Shown here piece by piece: positions 19,493 through 31,497 of a DNA stretch of 64,000 nt; position 1 is the stretch's first letter; each line of letters starts with the position of its first letter. Location: NCBI RefSeq assembly GCF_012562605.1, contig NZ_CP046224.1, positions 392,788-456,787 of the forward strand. Reading direction: 5' to 3'. This DNA comes from Enterobacteriaceae endosymbiont of Plateumaris sericea. Its GTDB lineage: Bacteria; Pseudomonadota; Gammaproteobacteria; Enterobacterales; Enterobacteriaceae. The position numbers and the translations under genes were made by a program. The notes under the pieces were generated by a model that did no database searches, was not told where the DNA came from, and was given only the letters and a program-made list of their open reading frames with translations.

Positions 19493-21358
19493 TTATAATA
19501 AATAATATTTATTACTGAATATTATAACTAATAACAATATTATTATACCTAAACACATAGATGATATATACCAACGTATATATCCATTTTCACTAATTAA
19601 TAAAATTTGTTCTGTTTTTTGAGCAAATTTAATTAATATATCTATACCCTGAGAAATAGGATCATTTTTAATGATAAATAATATTTTTAAAAAATTATTT
19701 ATAAATAATTTTTTATATATTAAATCTAAATAACAACCATTATAAAAAAAATTTTTGATAATATAAAAATTAATATTATTTATTTTAATAAATTTTAATA
19801 AATAATTACGATTTTTCCAAAATAATATAAAAAGTATACTACCAGTAGTTGATAATAATGCTGAGATTATTTCTAATATAAAATATTGATTTGTATGTGT
19901 AATCATTACATCATTAAATAATGAATATATATTTAATGGTAATAATTTTATACCTATAAAACTAGATAATATACTTAATATTATTAATGGAATATTATGA
20001 TTCCAACTATTATTTTTAATAGGTATTATATTTGTTTTTCCATAAAAAACAATATAAATTAGACGTGTAATATATAAAGATGTAATAAAAGTACCAACAA
20101 AACCCAATATAACAAAAATAAAATAATGATTTATTAAAGCTTCATATAAAATAGTTCCTTTACTAAAACTACTAATACTAATAATTGGAAAAGAACATAA
20201 TGATAAACTTCCTAATAAAAAACAATAATATATAAAAGGTATATATTTTCTCATATTTCCCATTTTAAATATATTTTGTTCATGATTAGTAGAAATAATA
20301 ATAGAAGCAACAGATAAAAATAATAATGCTTTAAAAAAAGCATGTGTTATTAAATGAAATAAAGAAGCTTCCCATGAATGTATACCTAATGCTAAAAACA
20401 TATAACCAATTTGACTCATAGTGGAATATGCTAGAATACGTTTTATATCTTTTTGTACTAAAGCAGATAATCCTGATAATAATAACGTTATTATTCCAAT
20501 AATACCTATAAATAATAAAATATTATTTGTTAATGAAAATAAAACATAATTTCGTAAAATTAAATAAACTCCTGCTGTTACCATAGTAGCTGCATGAATT
20601 AATGCAGAAACTGGAGTAGGACCTGCCATTGCATCTATTAACCAAGTATTAAATGGAAATTGAGCAGATTTACTTATTGCACCTATTGCTAACATTAAAG
20701 TAATTATATCTAATAAAAATGGTTTATAATAAAAATGAGATGAATTAATTAAAAAAGATATTTCTTTAAAATTTATTGTTTTAAATAATTTGAATATTAA
20801 AAAAATACCTATTGCTAAAAAAATATCACCTAAACGAGTAATTAAAAATGCTCTTATAGCAGATAATCCATTTGAAGTATTTTTATAGAAAAAACCTATT
20901 AATAAATAAGAACAAACACCTACACATTCCCAACCAAAAAACATTAGTATAAAATTATCTGCTAATATTAACATAATCATACTAGCAATAAATAAATTAG
21001 TATATGCAAAAAATCTTGAATAACCTTCATCATTTTTCATATACCATGATGCAAATATATGTATAAGAAAACCAATACCAGTAGTAACTGATAACATTGT
21101 TAATGAAAGCATATCTAAATATAAATTAAAATTAATATGAAAATTATCTATATTTATAATTTGCCATAAAGATTCTTTATATATTAAAATATTATTTTTA
21201 AAAAAAATAAAATTAATTATAAATGTAATTATTGTAATAATACCTATAGACCCAACACCAATGATTGTAGATATTTTTTTATTTAAATATTTAGAAAATA
21301 AAGAAAGTATGAAAAAACTTATTAAAGGTATTAAAATAGTAAAATAAAGAAATTTCAT
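19493..21358 (-). CDS. nuoL: NADH-quinone oxidoreductase subunit L
   Basis: NuoL is the distal antiporter-like subunit, with a long lateral helix that braces the membrane arm of complex I. The 621-residue product (613 in E. coli) carries FFGWECVGVCSYLLIGF (conserved Glu), FNTWLIDAMAGPTPVSALIHAATMV (in part the HAATMVTAGVY signature), KRILAYSTMSQIGYM and a long C-terminal extension expected for the lateral helix. The start codon overlaps the nuoK TGA by four bases (ATGA), indicating translational coupling. The C-terminal third is the most diverged part. Confidence 0.95.
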   Translation of the reverse strand: MKFLYFTILIPLISFFILSLFSKYLNKKISTIIGVGSIGIITIITFIINFIFFKNNILIYKESLWQIINIDNFHINFNLYLDMLSLTMLSVTTGIGFLIHIFASWYMKNDEGYSRFFAYTNLFIASMIMLILADNFILMFFGWECVGVCSYLLIGFFYKNTSNGLSAIRAFLITRLGDIFLAIGIFLIFKLFKTINFKEISFLINSSHFYYKPFLLDIITLMLAIGAISKSAQFPFNTWLIDAMAGPTPVSALIHAATMVTAGVYLILRNYVLFSLTNNILLFIGIIGIITLLLSGLSALVQKDIKRILAYSTMSQIGYMFLALGIHSWEASLFHLITHAFFKALLFLSVASIIISTNHEQNIFKMGNMRKYIPFIYYCFLLGSLSLCSFPIISISSFSKGTILYEALINHYFIFVILGFVGTFITSLYITRLIYIVFYGKTNIIPIKNNSWNHNIPLIILSILSSFIGIKLLPLNIYSLFNDVMITHTNQYFILEIISALLSTTGSILFILFWKNRNYLLKFIKINNINFYIIKNFFYNGCYLDLIYKKLFINNFLKILFIIKNDPISQGIDILIKFAQKTEQILLISENGYIRWYISSMCLGIIILLLVIIFSNKYYLL

Positions 21359-21657
21359 TCATTCATCTCACTAATTGAATCAATATTAATTGTATTTTGA
21401 TAATGATATAATTTTAATAATAAAATTAAACCTATACAACTTTCAATAGCAGCAATAGTAATTGATATTATATACATAATTTCTCCTTCTGTTTGTTTCC
21501 AATAATTTCCTGAAATTATACAAGATAGTGCTGCAGCATTTAACATTATTTCTACACATATTAAAATATACAACATATTTTGTCTAATAATTACACCAGT
21601 TAAACCTATTATAAATATAATAATTGTTATCAACAATCCATAATATAAAGGAATCAT
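21355..21657 (-). CDS. nuoK: NADH-quinone oxidoreductase subunit K
   Basis: NuoK is a small three-helix membrane subunit of complex I carrying two glutamates on the proton path. The 100-residue length equals E. coli NuoK. The sequence MIPLYYGLL, LYILICVEIMLNAAAL (first Glu) and ITIAAIESCIGLILLL (second Glu) matches the family. It ends with TGA overlapping the nuoL ATG, which also shows that TGA is a stop codon in this organism. Confidence 0.96.
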   Translation of the reverse strand: MIPLYYGLLITIIIFIIGLTGVIIRQNMLYILICVEIMLNAAALSCIISGNYWKQTEGEIMYIISITIAAIESCIGLILLLKLYHYQNTINIDSISEMNE

Positions 21658-21706
21658 ATTTTTACTTTTTAATTTTAAATTATTAATGTATTAAAAAACT
21701 TAATGT

Positions 21707-22204
21707 TTAATTTTTTTTATTTCCTATATGAAATACTATAATTAGTCCTGCTAATAATAATATTGATATTAATTCAACAATTATTTTATATTGTTTAAAC
21801 ATATTTATTCCTATACTATTTATATCAATAATATTATTAAATATATATTTATTATTACATGATGCTTTAATCATAAAAATTAAAAAAAATAATAAAACTA
21901 TTGTTAATAAAATAGAACTAATTAAAACTATTGGTTTTTTTATTAATATTTTTTTTTCTTCTAAAGCTATTTGTTTATGATTTAATAACATTAATACAAA
22001 AACAAATAATACAACTATTGCACCAGCATAAATAATAATTTCTAAAGCACCTGCAAAATAATCACCTAAAGTAAAAAATATACCTGATATAGAAATTAAT
22101 GATACTAAAAAATATACTAATGTATACATAGGATTAATACTTATTACTACACATAATGTAGAGATTATTGATAATAATCCTAATATATAAAAAATTATTT
22201 CCAT
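21707..22204 (-). CDS. nuoJ: NADH-quinone oxidoreductase subunit J
   Basis: NuoJ is a membrane-arm subunit of complex I that sits with NuoA, K and H near the quinone site. The 165-residue protein (184 in E. coli) has five hydrophobic segments and the family core DYFAGALEIIIYAGAIVVLFVFVLMLL, of which the AGAIVVLFVFV part is diagnostic. The C-terminal end is about 20 residues shorter than in E. coli. It lies between nuoI and nuoK with short spacers. Confidence 0.94.
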   Translation of the reverse strand: MEIIFYILGLLSIISTLCVVISINPMYTLVYFLVSLISISGIFFTLGDYFAGALEIIIYAGAIVVLFVFVLMLLNHKQIALEEKKILIKKPIVLISSILLTIVLLFFLIFMIKASCNNKYIFNNIIDINSIGINMFKQYKIIVELISILLLAGLIIVFHIGNKKN

Positions 22205-22228
22205 AGATAAACCTTTTATTTATTTATT

Positions 22229-22765
22229 TTATGGTAGTAAACTTTTAACATCTACTTCAATATTTTTTTTATATTGTGAACAATTGTTTTTAATTTTTAC
22301 ACCAGTAATTTTATAAAAATTATAATGAGGATATTTTCCTGTATTATTAATTAATAAATTTTCTTTTTCATATACCATATCTTTTCTTTTAAATTCACAT
22401 AATTCAAAATCTGGTATTAATTGTATAGCATTAGTAGGACAAGCTTCTTCACAAAAACCACAAAATATACAACGAGATAAATTTATACGAAAAAATTTAG
22501 GATATGATCTACCATTTTTTTTTGTTGCTTTTTTTAAAGAAATACAACCTACAGGACATACTACAGAACATAAATTACATGCAACACAACGTTCATTATT
22601 ATCATTATCTAATGATAATATTATTCTGCCACGATATCTTGGAGATAAATATACTTTTTCTTCTGGATACATTATAGTTTCTCTTTTTTTAAACATGTTT
22701 GTCCAGACTAAAAATATACTACGTATTTGACTAAATAATCCTATAAAAAATTTTTTTAATTTCAT
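22229..22765 (-). CDS. nuoI: NADH-quinone oxidoreductase subunit I
   Basis: NuoI carries the two 4Fe-4S clusters N6a and N6b that pass electrons from NuoG toward NuoB. The 178-residue protein (180 in E. coli) has both ferredoxin motifs, [16 protein letters not shown] and [16 protein letters not shown], with all eight cysteines, and the [17 protein letters not shown] lead-in. It follows nuoH by 28 bases. The clusters would be provided by the SUF system encoded in the same window. Confidence 0.97.
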   Translation of the reverse strand: MKLKKFFIGLFSQIRSIFLVWTNMFKKRETIMYPEEKVYLSPRYRGRIILSLDNDNNERCVACNLCSVVCPVGCISLKKATKKNGRSYPKFFRINLSRCIFCGFCEEACPTNAIQLIPDFELCEFKRKDMVYEKENLLINNTGKYPHYNFYKITGVKIKNNCSQYKKNIEVDVKSLLP

Positions 22766-22793
22766 ATTTATATTATTTCTAAATGAAAATAAT

Positions 22794-23762
22794 TCATATT
22801 ATCATAAATAATGCAGTAAAAATAAGATTTATTAATGTTAATGGTAAACATATTAACCATCCAAAATTCATAATTTGATCATAACGAGGACGAGGTAATG
22901 AAGCTCTTATTAAAAAAAATAATAATATAAAAAATATTGTTTTTAATAAAAACCATATAATAGGTGGTAAAATTGGACCATACCAACCACCAAAAAATAT
23001 AATTGATATTAAAGAAGACATAATTATAATATTAATATATTCTCCGACAAAAAATAAACCAAATTTAATTCCTGAATATTCAATATGATATCCATCTGAA
23101 AGTTCTTGTTCTGTTTCTGGCTGATCAAAAGGATGTCTATGACATAATGCTATAGAAGCAATAAAAAATGAAATAAATCCAAAAAATTGAGGTATAATAT
23201 TCCAGTAATGATATTGTTTCAATACAATATTATTTAAATTAAATGATCCTGTTTGACATATTACACCCATTAATGATAATCCTAAAAAAACTTCATAACT
23301 TAAAATTTGGGCAATACCTCTAATAGAACCTAATAAAGCATATTTATTATTACTTGACCATCCTGCAAATAAAATTGAATAAACAGAAATACTAGCCATC
23401 ATTAAAAAAAAGAGAATACCAATAGTTAAATTAGATATTATTAATGTAGAAGTAATAGGTAATATTGCAAATACTGATAATAATGAATTAAAAGCAATAA
23501 TTGGTGCAATATTAAATAATATTTTACTTGTAAAAGTTGGTATTACATCTTCTTTAAAAAGAATTTTGATCATATCTGCTAATATTTGTAAAGATCCAAA
23601 CCATCCAACTCTATTTGGGCCATAACGATTTTGAAATAATGCTAATATACGGCGTTCTATAAAACTTAAATAAGCACCACTAATTATTATAATTATTAAA
23701 ATTAATAAAATTTTTAAAATTATTAATACATTATTAATATTAAAAAATAAAAATATATTCAT
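22794..23762 (-). CDS. nuoH: NADH-quinone oxidoreductase subunit H
   Basis: NuoH is the membrane subunit forming part of the quinone-binding chamber and linking the peripheral and membrane arms. The 322-residue protein (325 in E. coli) contains [21 protein letters not shown], the loop [20 protein letters not shown] and [13 protein letters not shown], all highly conserved. Its ATG overlaps the nuoG TGA by four bases. About eight hydrophobic segments are visible. Confidence 0.97.
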   Translation of the reverse strand: MNIFLFFNINNVLIILKILLILIIIIISGAYLSFIERRILALFQNRYGPNRVGWFGSLQILADMIKILFKEDVIPTFTSKILFNIAPIIAFNSLLSVFAILPITSTLIISNLTIGILFFLMMASISVYSILFAGWSSNNKYALLGSIRGIAQILSYEVFLGLSLMGVICQTGSFNLNNIVLKQYHYWNIIPQFFGFISFFIASIALCHRHPFDQPETEQELSDGYHIEYSGIKFGLFFVGEYINIIIMSSLISIIFFGGWYGPILPPIIWFLLKTIFFILLFFLIRASLPRPRYDQIMNFGWLICLPLTLINLIFTALFMII

Positions 23763-26482
23763 TTTAATACCTTTAATTTTTCAATAGTTTTTCCTAAAAA
23801 TATTAATGGTATTCCTGGAATTCCTAAAGGTAATCCAATTAATCCTTGATGTAAATTTTTTGAAATACGAAATGGCAAATGAATTTTATTATTTAAGCAA
23901 AATATTTCTATTATATTTTTACAAAAATTTTCTTTAATACCTAAATTTATTGCATCTAAATTATTTATAATTATACATTGATGATAAAAAAATTTTTTTA
24001 TTAATTGTGATTTTTGTATTAAACTATCACTATAAAATAAACTATAATAAGGTACAATGGTAAATTTTTTCACATTAAATGATTTTGGAACAATATATTT
24101 AAATGTATTTAATGATTTATTTTTTTTCTTCAAAATTTTTATTCCTGTAGGACCATATTTAGAAGAAATACCTATTTCTTTTTGAAATTTATTTAGAGAT
24201 TGTAAAGAATTCCAACCTGGATACCATAAAAATGGTAGATGAGAACATTTAATGTTAGTATCATAATTACCTTCCATAGAAAAATTAAAAATAGTATCTT
24301 TATCTTCTAATTGTTTTTGTTCATGTATATTAATATTAGATAACATTGATGTTCTACCACTATAACGAATAGGAGATCTTGCAAATTTTCTATCAAAAAT
24401 TTTATAATCAGCTTTTGGAGCTGCTTTACTAATGCCATTAAGTATAGGTATGTTTTTTTCACAATTTTTTATTATTTCATCTAAAATAATACTATTTAAT
24501 TTTTTATTATTTATTTTATATTTTAATTCAGATATCCATTTCCAACTAGATTTAACTTGAATTTTTTTATTATAAAAAACAGGATTATATGCTTGAAAAA
24601 ATCTTTGTGCTCTAGATTCATTATTAATAACAGTACCACTACTTTCAAAAAAACTAGCTGAAGGTAAAATTATAGTTGCTTTTTTCATTGTATCAGTATA
24701 TTGATGATCCATAACAATAATATTAGATATTTTTTTAAATATATTATTTAATTTATTTTTTTCTTCTTGAAAATATAAATCATTTTCCATAATAATTAAT
24801 GTATCTACATTAGATAAATTTGTATTAAAAATATCTTCTAAAGATTTACCATTAATAATACTAACCCCCATACTATTAACTGTATTTAATACAAAAAATA
24901 ATCCTGTATTTTTACCATGTGAATTTAAAGCTTTAACTATATTATATGTTACAGAAATTAAGTCTAATGAACCAGAATTAGTTCCGGAAATAATTAAAGG
25001 TTTTTTTGCTTTTAATAATATTTTTGCTATATTTTTTATTTTCTGTAATAAATGATTATCAGTAATAGAAATTTTAGATGATATATTATTAATATAATCA
25101 GATAATATAAATCCAAAATTTACTTGATTTTTAATAGGAGCATAATAATTCCAACTAGCAATATCATCTAAAGATGTATTATCTAAACTTGTTATAAATA
25201 ATGGATTTTTAAACATATTATTTACATTTGTAATAGCATTACTATTCCAATATGGAATATTATTTTTCTCATATATAGATAAATTTTTTTTAATAGCTTG
25301 TCTTATTGATAAAGATAATCTAGGACTAGTTATACTAATATCTTCTCCTAAAATTAAAATTGCATCATAATTTTCTATTTCAGTAAGAGAAGGACAATAT
25401 ATATTTTTACTTTGTAATATTTTTATAATTAAATCAATTTGTAATTTTTCTTTATTTAAAATACCAGTAGAAAAATTTTCTTCACCAACTAAATCTTTTA
25501 AAGCAAAATTACTTTCTATACTTGCTCTAGGAGAACCAATACCAATAATTCTTTTTGATTTTTTTATTAAATCAGATATTTTTTCTATTATAGATAGATT
25601 ATCTAAAATAATATTTTGATTATTAATTATTTTAGTTGCTTGTAATGGTCTATTATTATTTACATAACCAAAACCAAAACGACCACGATCACAAATAAAA
25701 TAATTATTTATTTTTTCGTGATATCTATTTTCTACACTAGATAAATATCCATAACGTTCTCCTATTGAAATATTACAACCTAATGAACAATTATGACAAA
25801 TACTAGGAGCATATTGCATATCCCATTTTCTAGCAAATTGTTCAGAATAAGTTTTATTTGTAAATACTCCTGTAGGACATATTTCTATTAAATTACCTGA
25901 ACATTCATTTTCTAATATACCATCAGTTATTCTTCCAAAATAAAGATTATTATTAGATCCAAAAACATCAAAATCTTTTCCACCTGCATAATCTTTATAA
26001 AATCTTACACAACGATAACATTTAATACAACGATTCATCGTATGTGATATAAAAGGACCTAAATTTTGATTTTTATATTGTTTTTTAATAAAATTATATC
26101 TTCGAGAAACATGACCAGTCATTACTGTCATATCTTGTAAATGACAACTACCACCTTCATCACAAATAGGACAATCATGAGGATGATTAATCATTAATAA
26201 TTCAATAATATTTTTACGAAAATTTTTTGATTCTATATCATTTACAGAAATATATAAATTTTCAGAAGGTAAAGACATACAAGACATTATTATATGTCCT
26301 TTTGAACTTTTACAATCATTATATTTTTTAATACCACATAAACGACATGATCCTACACTTCCTAAAACAGGATGCCAACAAAAATAAGGTAAATCAAAAC
26401 CTAAAGATAAACATATTTTTAATATATTATCTTTTTTATTAACCTTATAAAATTTTCCATCTATATTAATAATTGTAGTCAT
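23759..26482 (-). CDS. nuoG: NADH-quinone oxidoreductase subunit G
   Basis: NuoG is the large Fe-S subunit of the peripheral arm, relaying electrons from NuoE/F. The 907 residues match E. coli (908). Visible ligand sets are the N-terminal 2Fe-2S motif [15 protein letters not shown], the [12 protein letters not shown] and [10 protein letters not shown] motifs for 4Fe-4S clusters, and [13 protein letters not shown] plus the later CDRGRFG cysteine for the extra N7 cluster typical of enterobacteria. The molybdopterin-like domain follows and is more diverged. A 101-base gap separates it from nuoF upstream. Confidence 0.96.
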   Translation of the reverse strand: MTTIINIDGKFYKVNKKDNILKICLSLGFDLPYFCWHPVLGSVGSCRLCGIKKYNDCKSSKGHIIMSCMSLPSENLYISVNDIESKNFRKNIIELLMINHPHDCPICDEGGSCHLQDMTVMTGHVSRRYNFIKKQYKNQNLGPFISHTMNRCIKCYRCVRFYKDYAGGKDFDVFGSNNNLYFGRITDGILENECSGNLIEICPTGVFTNKTYSEQFARKWDMQYAPSICHNCSLGCNISIGERYGYLSSVENRYHEKINNYFICDRGRFGFGYVNNNRPLQATKIINNQNIILDNLSIIEKISDLIKKSKRIIGIGSPRASIESNFALKDLVGEENFSTGILNKEKLQIDLIIKILQSKNIYCPSLTEIENYDAILILGEDISITSPRLSLSIRQAIKKNLSIYEKNNIPYWNSNAITNVNNMFKNPLFITSLDNTSLDDIASWNYYAPIKNQVNFGFILSDYINNISSKISITDNHLLQKIKNIAKILLKAKKPLIISGTNSGSLDLISVTYNIVKALNSHGKNTGLFFVLNTVNSMGVSIINGKSLEDIFNTNLSNVDTLIIMENDLYFQEEKNKLNNIFKKISNIIVMDHQYTDTMKKATIILPSASFFESSGTVINNESRAQRFFQAYNPVFYNKKIQVKSSWKWISELKYKINNKKLNSIILDEIIKNCEKNIPILNGISKAAPKADYKIFDRKFARSPIRYSGRTSMLSNINIHEQKQLEDKDTIFNFSMEGNYDTNIKCSHLPFLWYPGWNSLQSLNKFQKEIGISSKYGPTGIKILKKKNKSLNTFKYIVPKSFNVKKFTIVPYYSLFYSDSLIQKSQLIKKFFYHQCIIINNLDAINLGIKENFCKNIIEIFCLNNKIHLPFRISKNLHQGLIGLPLGIPGIPLIFLGKTIEKLKVLK

Positions 26483-26583
26483 AATAAATATATTCCAGTA
26501 AGTTATTATAACAAATAATAATTTTATTATTTAATATTTATTAAATATAAATTTTATAAAAAAATTTATATGTAATTTTATAT

Positions 26584-27867
26584 TTACTGTAATATTCCTA
26601 ATTCAAATTCATTAAAAAAATATTTCAGCGCACTACTTAAAGGTTCTATAGCTCCGACAGGAAGAGCACAAAAAGATTTGCCATCTATTAATTGATTACT
26701 AATTTCTTGTAATAACTTAATATCATTAATATGACCTTTTCTATTTTCTAAATTATACAATATTTTTACAATCCATGGTAAACCTTCACGACATGGTGTA
26801 CAAAATCCACAAGATTCTCTTGCAAAAAATATTTCTATATTTTTTACTAAAGAAACCATATTAATATTATTATCTATTGCCATAGATAATCCAGTACCTA
26901 ATCTACTACCTACTTTTTGAAGACTAATAAAATCCATAGGTAAATCTAAATGATTTTCAGTTAAAAAACCAGTTCCAGCACCACCAGTTTGCCATGCTTT
27001 TAATTTTAGTCCTTTTTTCATACCTCTAGCATATTTTTCTAATACTTCACGTGCACTAGTACCAAATGGTAATTCCCATACCCCAGGATTTTTAACATTT
27101 CCAGAAAATCCTAACATTTTTGTACCACTATCATATTTACTTTTAGAAATATTTTTATACCAATAAGATCCATGCATTAATATGCTAGATATATTAAAAA
27201 AAGTTTCTACATTATTAATACATGTAGGTTTACCCCATAACCCAATAGAAGAGGGAAAAGGAGGTTTGAATCTAGGATTTGCTCTTTTACCTTCTAATGA
27301 ATTAATTAATGCTGTTTCTTCACCACAAATATATCTTCCAGCTCCTATATGCATATATAATTCAAAATTAAAATTTTTATTAAAAATATTATTTCCTAAG
27401 ACACCTAATGTATAAGCTTCTTTTATTGCTAAATTTAAAATTTTAGCACATGTTACATATTCTCCTCTCAAAAAAATATATCCTTTATTAGCTTGTATAG
27501 CAAAAGCACTAATGATAATACCTTCTATTAATTGATGAGGAATATGTTCTATTAAAAAACGATCTTTATAAGTTCCAGGTTCCATTTCATCTGCATTACA
27601 TAGTAAATATCTAATTTCAGAACTTTTTATTTTTTGAGGCATTAAACTCCATTTAATACCAGTAGAAAATCCTGCACCACCTCTACCTTTCAATCCTGAA
27701 TCTTTAATTAAACTAATAACTTCTTCAGGATTCATATTATTTAATGTTTTTTTTAAACTATTATAACCATTTTTTTTAATATATTCTTTTAAAAATACTG
27801 GTTTATTATCATATCTTATACGCCATGTTAATGGATAATTTTCTTCATTAAGATTTAATTTTTTCAT
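26584..27867 (-). CDS. nuoF: NADH-quinone oxidoreductase subunit F
   Basis: NuoF binds NADH and FMN and holds the N3 4Fe-4S cluster, the entry point of electrons into complex I. The start at 27867 gives [18 protein letters not shown], aligning with E. coli NuoF; an ATG eight codons upstream (27891) has no family support. Motifs are [13 protein letters not shown] (nucleotide binding), [34 protein letters not shown] and the cluster cysteines [12 protein letters not shown] plus FCALPVGA. The protein stops at EFELGILQ, about 20 residues before the E. coli C-terminus, and is followed by a 101-base spacer. It overlaps the nuoE 3' end by 20 bases. Confidence 0.96.
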   Translation of the reverse strand: MKKLNLNEENYPLTWRIRYDNKPVFLKEYIKKNGYNSLKKTLNNMNPEEVISLIKDSGLKGRGGAGFSTGIKWSLMPQKIKSSEIRYLLCNADEMEPGTYKDRFLIEHIPHQLIEGIIISAFAIQANKGYIFLRGEYVTCAKILNLAIKEAYTLGVLGNNIFNKNFNFELYMHIGAGRYICGEETALINSLEGKRANPRFKPPFPSSIGLWGKPTCINNVETFFNISSILMHGSYWYKNISKSKYDSGTKMLGFSGNVKNPGVWELPFGTSAREVLEKYARGMKKGLKLKAWQTGGAGTGFLTENHLDLPMDFISLQKVGSRLGTGLSMAIDNNINMVSLVKNIEIFFARESCGFCTPCREGLPWIVKILYNLENRKGHINDIKLLQEISNQLIDGKSFCALPVGAIEPLSSALKYFFNEFELGILQ

Positions 27868-28360
27868 TAATATATTTATCCAAAATTTCATTTATATTAT
27901 CTTGTGATACTGAAGTATAAATTTGATTATTAATCATAATACTAGGACTTTTATCACAAAAACCTAAACAACATATAGGTAATAAAGTAAATAAACCATT
28001 AACTGTTGTTTCTCCTGGAATAATTTGTAATTTATTTTTTATTATTTTTAAAACTTTTTCATATCCTGTTATATAACATACAACACTATCACAATATTTA
28101 ATAATATATTTACCTACTGGATATCTAAAAATTTGGCTATAAAATGTTGCAATACTCTCAACTTGAGAAGGTGAAATATTTAATAATTTCGCAACAATAT
28201 AAATTATTTCATCAGATATCCAACCATATTTTTTTTGTAAATATATTAATACTTCAATAGAAGCTGCATGATTATATTCATAATGAGATTTTATTTTATT
28301 AATTATTTCTAAATCTCTTTGATTTAATATAATTTTTTTTTTATTAAGTATTTTATTCAT
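27848..28360 (-). CDS. nuoE: NADH-quinone oxidoreductase subunit E
   Basis: NuoE has a thioredoxin-like fold and binds the N1a 2Fe-2S cluster next to NuoF. The 170-residue protein (166 in E. coli) has the four cysteine ligands in two pairs, CDSVVC near residue 94 and [10 protein letters not shown] near 136-140, and the N-terminal [22 protein letters not shown] helical region, shown here only by its AASIEVL and KKYGWI parts. It follows nuoCD by 8 bases and overlaps nuoF. Confidence 0.95.
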   Translation of the reverse strand: MNKILNKKKIILNQRDLEIINKIKSHYEYNHAASIEVLIYLQKKYGWISDEIIYIVAKLLNISPSQVESIATFYSQIFRYPVGKYIIKYCDSVVCYITGYEKVLKIIKNKLQIIPGETTVNGLFTLLPICCLGFCDKSPSIMINNQIYTSVSQDNINEILDKYINEKIKS

Positions 28361-28368
28361 AATATATA

Positions 28369-30207
28369 TTAACGATCAACATCAGACATAACAAAATCAA
28401 TACTACCTAAATAGGTAATTAAGTCAGAAACTAAACTACCTCTAATAACTGAAGGTATTTGTTGTAAATGAGCAAAACTTGGTGTTCTTATTCTTGTACG
28501 ATAACTAATACTATTACCATCACTAATTAAATAATAACTATTAATACCTTTTGTAGCCTCTATCATTTGAAATGATTCATTAGCAGGTATTATAGGTCCC
28601 CAAGAAACTTGTAAAAAATGAGTAATTAATGTTTCAATATTTTTTAATGTTTTTTCTTTTGGTGGTGGTGTAGTTAAAGGATGATCTACTTTAAATGGCC
28701 CTGTAGGCATATTATTCAAGCATTGATTTAAAATACGTAAACTTTGCCATATTTCTTCTAATTTTAACATAACTCTAGAATAACAATCACTTATATTATT
28801 ACCTATTGGAATATCAAAATCAAAATTTTCATAACCAGAATAAGGTCTCCATTTACGTACATCAAAATTTAAACCAGTAGCTCTTAATCCAGCACCTGTA
28901 ATACCCCATTGTATAGCTTCTTTTTGTGAGTATACTGCTACATTTTTTGATCGAGATATTAAAATACTATTTTGTAATGCTGTTTTTTTATACATTATTA
29001 ATCTTTTAGGAAGCCATTCTAATATTTTTTTTAAAAGTATATTCCAACCTTTTGGTAAATCATTTGCTAATCCACCTATTCGGAACCATGCAGGATGCAT
29101 TCTTGCACCTGTAATTGCTTCAATTATATCATATATTTTTTGTCTATCAGTAAATGCAAGAAATACAGGTGTCATAGCACCAACATCTTGAATAAAAGTA
29201 GATAAATATAATAAATGACTATTAATACGGAATAATTCTGATAGCATAATTCTAATAACTTTAATCCTATCTGATACAATAATATTTGCTAATTTTTCTA
29301 TTGCAAGAATATAAGGCATTTCATTTATACAACCACCTAAATATTCAATACGATCTGTATATGGAATATAAGTATGCCAAGTTTGTCTTTCAGCTATTTT
29401 TTCTGCACCTCTATGATGATATCCTATATCTGGAATACAATCTATAATCTCTTCTCCATTTAATTGTAAAATTATTCTAAATGCTCCATGTACAGAAGGA
29501 TGATTAGGACCTAAATTTAAAAACATATAATCATAATTTTTATTATTAATCTTTATTCCCCATTCTTCTGGATTAAATTTTGTACTTTCAATATCTATTT
29601 TATATTTATTTTTAGATAAAGTATAAAATTCATTTTCAGTTGCTTTTGCAGGAAAATCTTTACGTAATGGATAACCATTATTCCAGTTATATGGTAAAAG
29701 AATATGAGATAAATGAGGATGATTAATAAAATTAATTCCAAACATTTCCCATATTTCTCTTTCATACCAATTAGCATTGGTAAAATATTTTGTTATACTA
29801 TCAATAGATAAACTATCCATTTTTAATGGAACCTTAATTATTATATCAATATTTCTATTAATTGAAATTAAATGATAAAATAAAGAAAAATCCATTTTTA
29901 ATGTTAAATTAAATTTATTATGATGAAGTCTTTCATCTACACCATGAATATCATATAACATATTATATGGATCATTAATTTTATATAAAAATTTTATAAA
30001 ATGTATTAATTCTTTTTTTTTTACCCAAATTACTAATGGCATATTTATATTTTTATTATTTTGTATTAAAAAATTTTTTGATCCAAAATAACTGTATAAT
30101 TTATTAATTATTAAATCATTAGAGTAATTAGAATTATTAGTTAATAATTGAGAATTAATATTATTTATTGCCATTGTTTTTTCAACATTATTATTAAAAT
30201 TATTCAT
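28369..30207 (-). CDS. nuoC: NADH-quinone oxidoreductase fused subunit C/D
   Basis: This is the fused NuoCD peripheral subunit found in enterobacteria and relatives; the fusion itself is a lineage marker. The first ~190 residues are NuoC-like ([41 protein letters not shown] segments), then a linker leads to NuoD ([53 protein letters not shown]) ending SDVDR exactly as in E. coli. NuoD lines the quinone cavity. The total of 612 is slightly longer than E. coli because of an Asn-rich N-terminus; an alternative ATG at 30174 would remove 11 residues. Confidence 0.96.
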   Translation of the reverse strand: MNNFNNNVEKTMAINNINSQLLTNNSNYSNDLIINKLYSYFGSKNFLIQNNKNINMPLVIWVKKKELIHFIKFLYKINDPYNMLYDIHGVDERLHHNKFNLTLKMDFSLFYHLISINRNIDIIIKVPLKMDSLSIDSITKYFTNANWYEREIWEMFGINFINHPHLSHILLPYNWNNGYPLRKDFPAKATENEFYTLSKNKYKIDIESTKFNPEEWGIKINNKNYDYMFLNLGPNHPSVHGAFRIILQLNGEEIIDCIPDIGYHHRGAEKIAERQTWHTYIPYTDRIEYLGGCINEMPYILAIEKLANIIVSDRIKVIRIMLSELFRINSHLLYLSTFIQDVGAMTPVFLAFTDRQKIYDIIEAITGARMHPAWFRIGGLANDLPKGWNILLKKILEWLPKRLIMYKKTALQNSILISRSKNVAVYSQKEAIQWGITGAGLRATGLNFDVRKWRPYSGYENFDFDIPIGNNISDCYSRVMLKLEEIWQSLRILNQCLNNMPTGPFKVDHPLTTPPPKEKTLKNIETLITHFLQVSWGPIIPANESFQMIEATKGINSYYLISDGNSISYRTRIRTPSFAHLQQIPSVIRGSLVSDLITYLGSIDFVMSDVDR

Positions 30208-30271
30208 AAATCTTCTATTCCTATTTAAATAATAGTAAAATTACTATTTTAATGAGTAATGAATAATTTAA

Positions 30272-30937
30272 TTAAATTGTATCAGGAGAACGTAATTTTA
30301 TATTTTTTTTTGTATATTTTTTTTTTTGTGATGACATTTTAGGTTTATATATTCCTTGATCACCCATTATCCAAGAAAATGGACGTCTTTCATTACTAAT
30401 AGATTTTTGTAATAATAATAAAGCTTGAATATAAGCTTCTGGTCTAGGAGGGCAACCTGGGATATAAATATCTACAGGTAAAAATTTATCAACTCCTTGA
30501 ACTACAGAATATATGTCATACATACCCCCAGAATTAGCACATGCACCCATAGAAATTACCCATTTAGGTTCTAACATTTGATCATATAATCTTTGTATAA
30601 TAGGTGCCATTTTAAGAAAACATGTTCCAGCTATAACCATAAAATCAGCTTGTCTAGGAGATGCTCTTAAAACTTCTGATCCAAAACGAGATATGTCATT
30701 TATAGATGTAAATGATGTTGTCATTTCTACATAGCAACAAGAAAGACCAAAATTATATGGCCATAAAGAATTTTTTCTTCCCCAATTAATAATTTGATGA
30801 GTTATTTTTTTTAAATTTCCTAAAAATATATTTTCATGTACTTGATCTTTAATAGGATCATTATCAATATTTTTTATTTCTTCTAATGGATATATTTTTT
30901 TGTTATTAATATTTACTTTAGTAAGAGTATATTTCAT
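30272..30937 (-). CDS. nuoB: NADH-quinone oxidoreductase subunit B
   Basis: NuoB holds cluster N2, the last Fe-S centre before quinone. The 221-residue protein (220 in E. coli) has the tandem cysteines in [11 protein letters not shown], the other ligands in [10 protein letters not shown] and [12 protein letters not shown], and [12 protein letters not shown] and [17 protein letters not shown]. The end KLRSPDTI parallels E. coli. It lies 64 bases upstream of nuoCD. Confidence 0.97.
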   Translation of the reverse strand: MKYTLTKVNINNKKIYPLEEIKNIDNDPIKDQVHENIFLGNLKKITHQIINWGRKNSLWPYNFGLSCCYVEMTTSFTSINDISRFGSEVLRASPRQADFMVIAGTCFLKMAPIIQRLYDQMLEPKWVISMGACANSGGMYDIYSVVQGVDKFLPVDIYIPGCPPRPEAYIQALLLLQKSISNERRPFSWIMGDQGIYKPKMSSQKKKYTKKNIKLRSPDTI

Positions 30938-30970
30938 AATATAGTATTTATTTTATATTTTAATAATGAA

Positions 30971-31357
30971 TTAAGAATATTTTTTAGATCTCCAGTTTAA
31001 AGCACGTACTCTAAATAAATAAAATAAACTAATTAAAATTGTTATTATAAATAATAACCCTTCTATAAATCCTTCTAATTTAATTTCTTTAATAGAAACA
31101 GACCATATATATAAATACAATGCTTCAACATCAAAAATCACAAAAAACATAGCTATTAAATAAAATTTAATAAAAATTTTTATTTGGGCATTACCAAAAG
31201 AACAAGTACCTGATTCAAATGGTATATTTTTATCTGTTCCATAAGATCGACCTCCTAAAAAATGAGATACTAACATAACAGTACAACTAATTATAATAGC
31301 AAATATTTGAAATATAAAAAAAGATAAGTTATTAATATAATAATTTGTATTAATCAT
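30971..31357 (-). CDS. nuoA: NADH-quinone oxidoreductase subunit A
   Basis: NuoA is a three-helix membrane subunit at the junction with the quinone chamber and the first gene of the nuo operon. The 128-residue protein (147 in E. coli) has the conserved loop PFESGTCSFGNA and FYLIAMFFVIFDVEALYLY. The C-terminus is about 20 residues shorter than in E. coli. A 140-base spacer separates it from thrC, so the nuo promoter is likely there, though read-through from thrABC is possible because they share orientation. Confidence 0.95.
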   Translation of the reverse strand: MINTNYYINNLSFFIFQIFAIIISCTVMLVSHFLGGRSYGTDKNIPFESGTCSFGNAQIKIFIKFYLIAMFFVIFDVEALYLYIWSVSIKEIKLEGFIEGLLFIITILISLFYLFRVRALNWRSKKYS

Positions 31358-31497
31358 AATTAATTTTTTAAAATAAAAATTTATTTGTTAATAATATAAT
31401 AAGTAAATATAATATGTAAATATGTTGATTGTTTATATTTTAAACTAATCATTAAAAATTAATATTATTTATATTAAAAATATAAAAAATAATAACA

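Noticed and set aside
27182-27415. Antisense frames inside nuoF, iscS, sufS, nuoCD, priA, atpA and nrdA
   Set aside because: They are shadows of well-supported genes on the opposite strand and show no family match.
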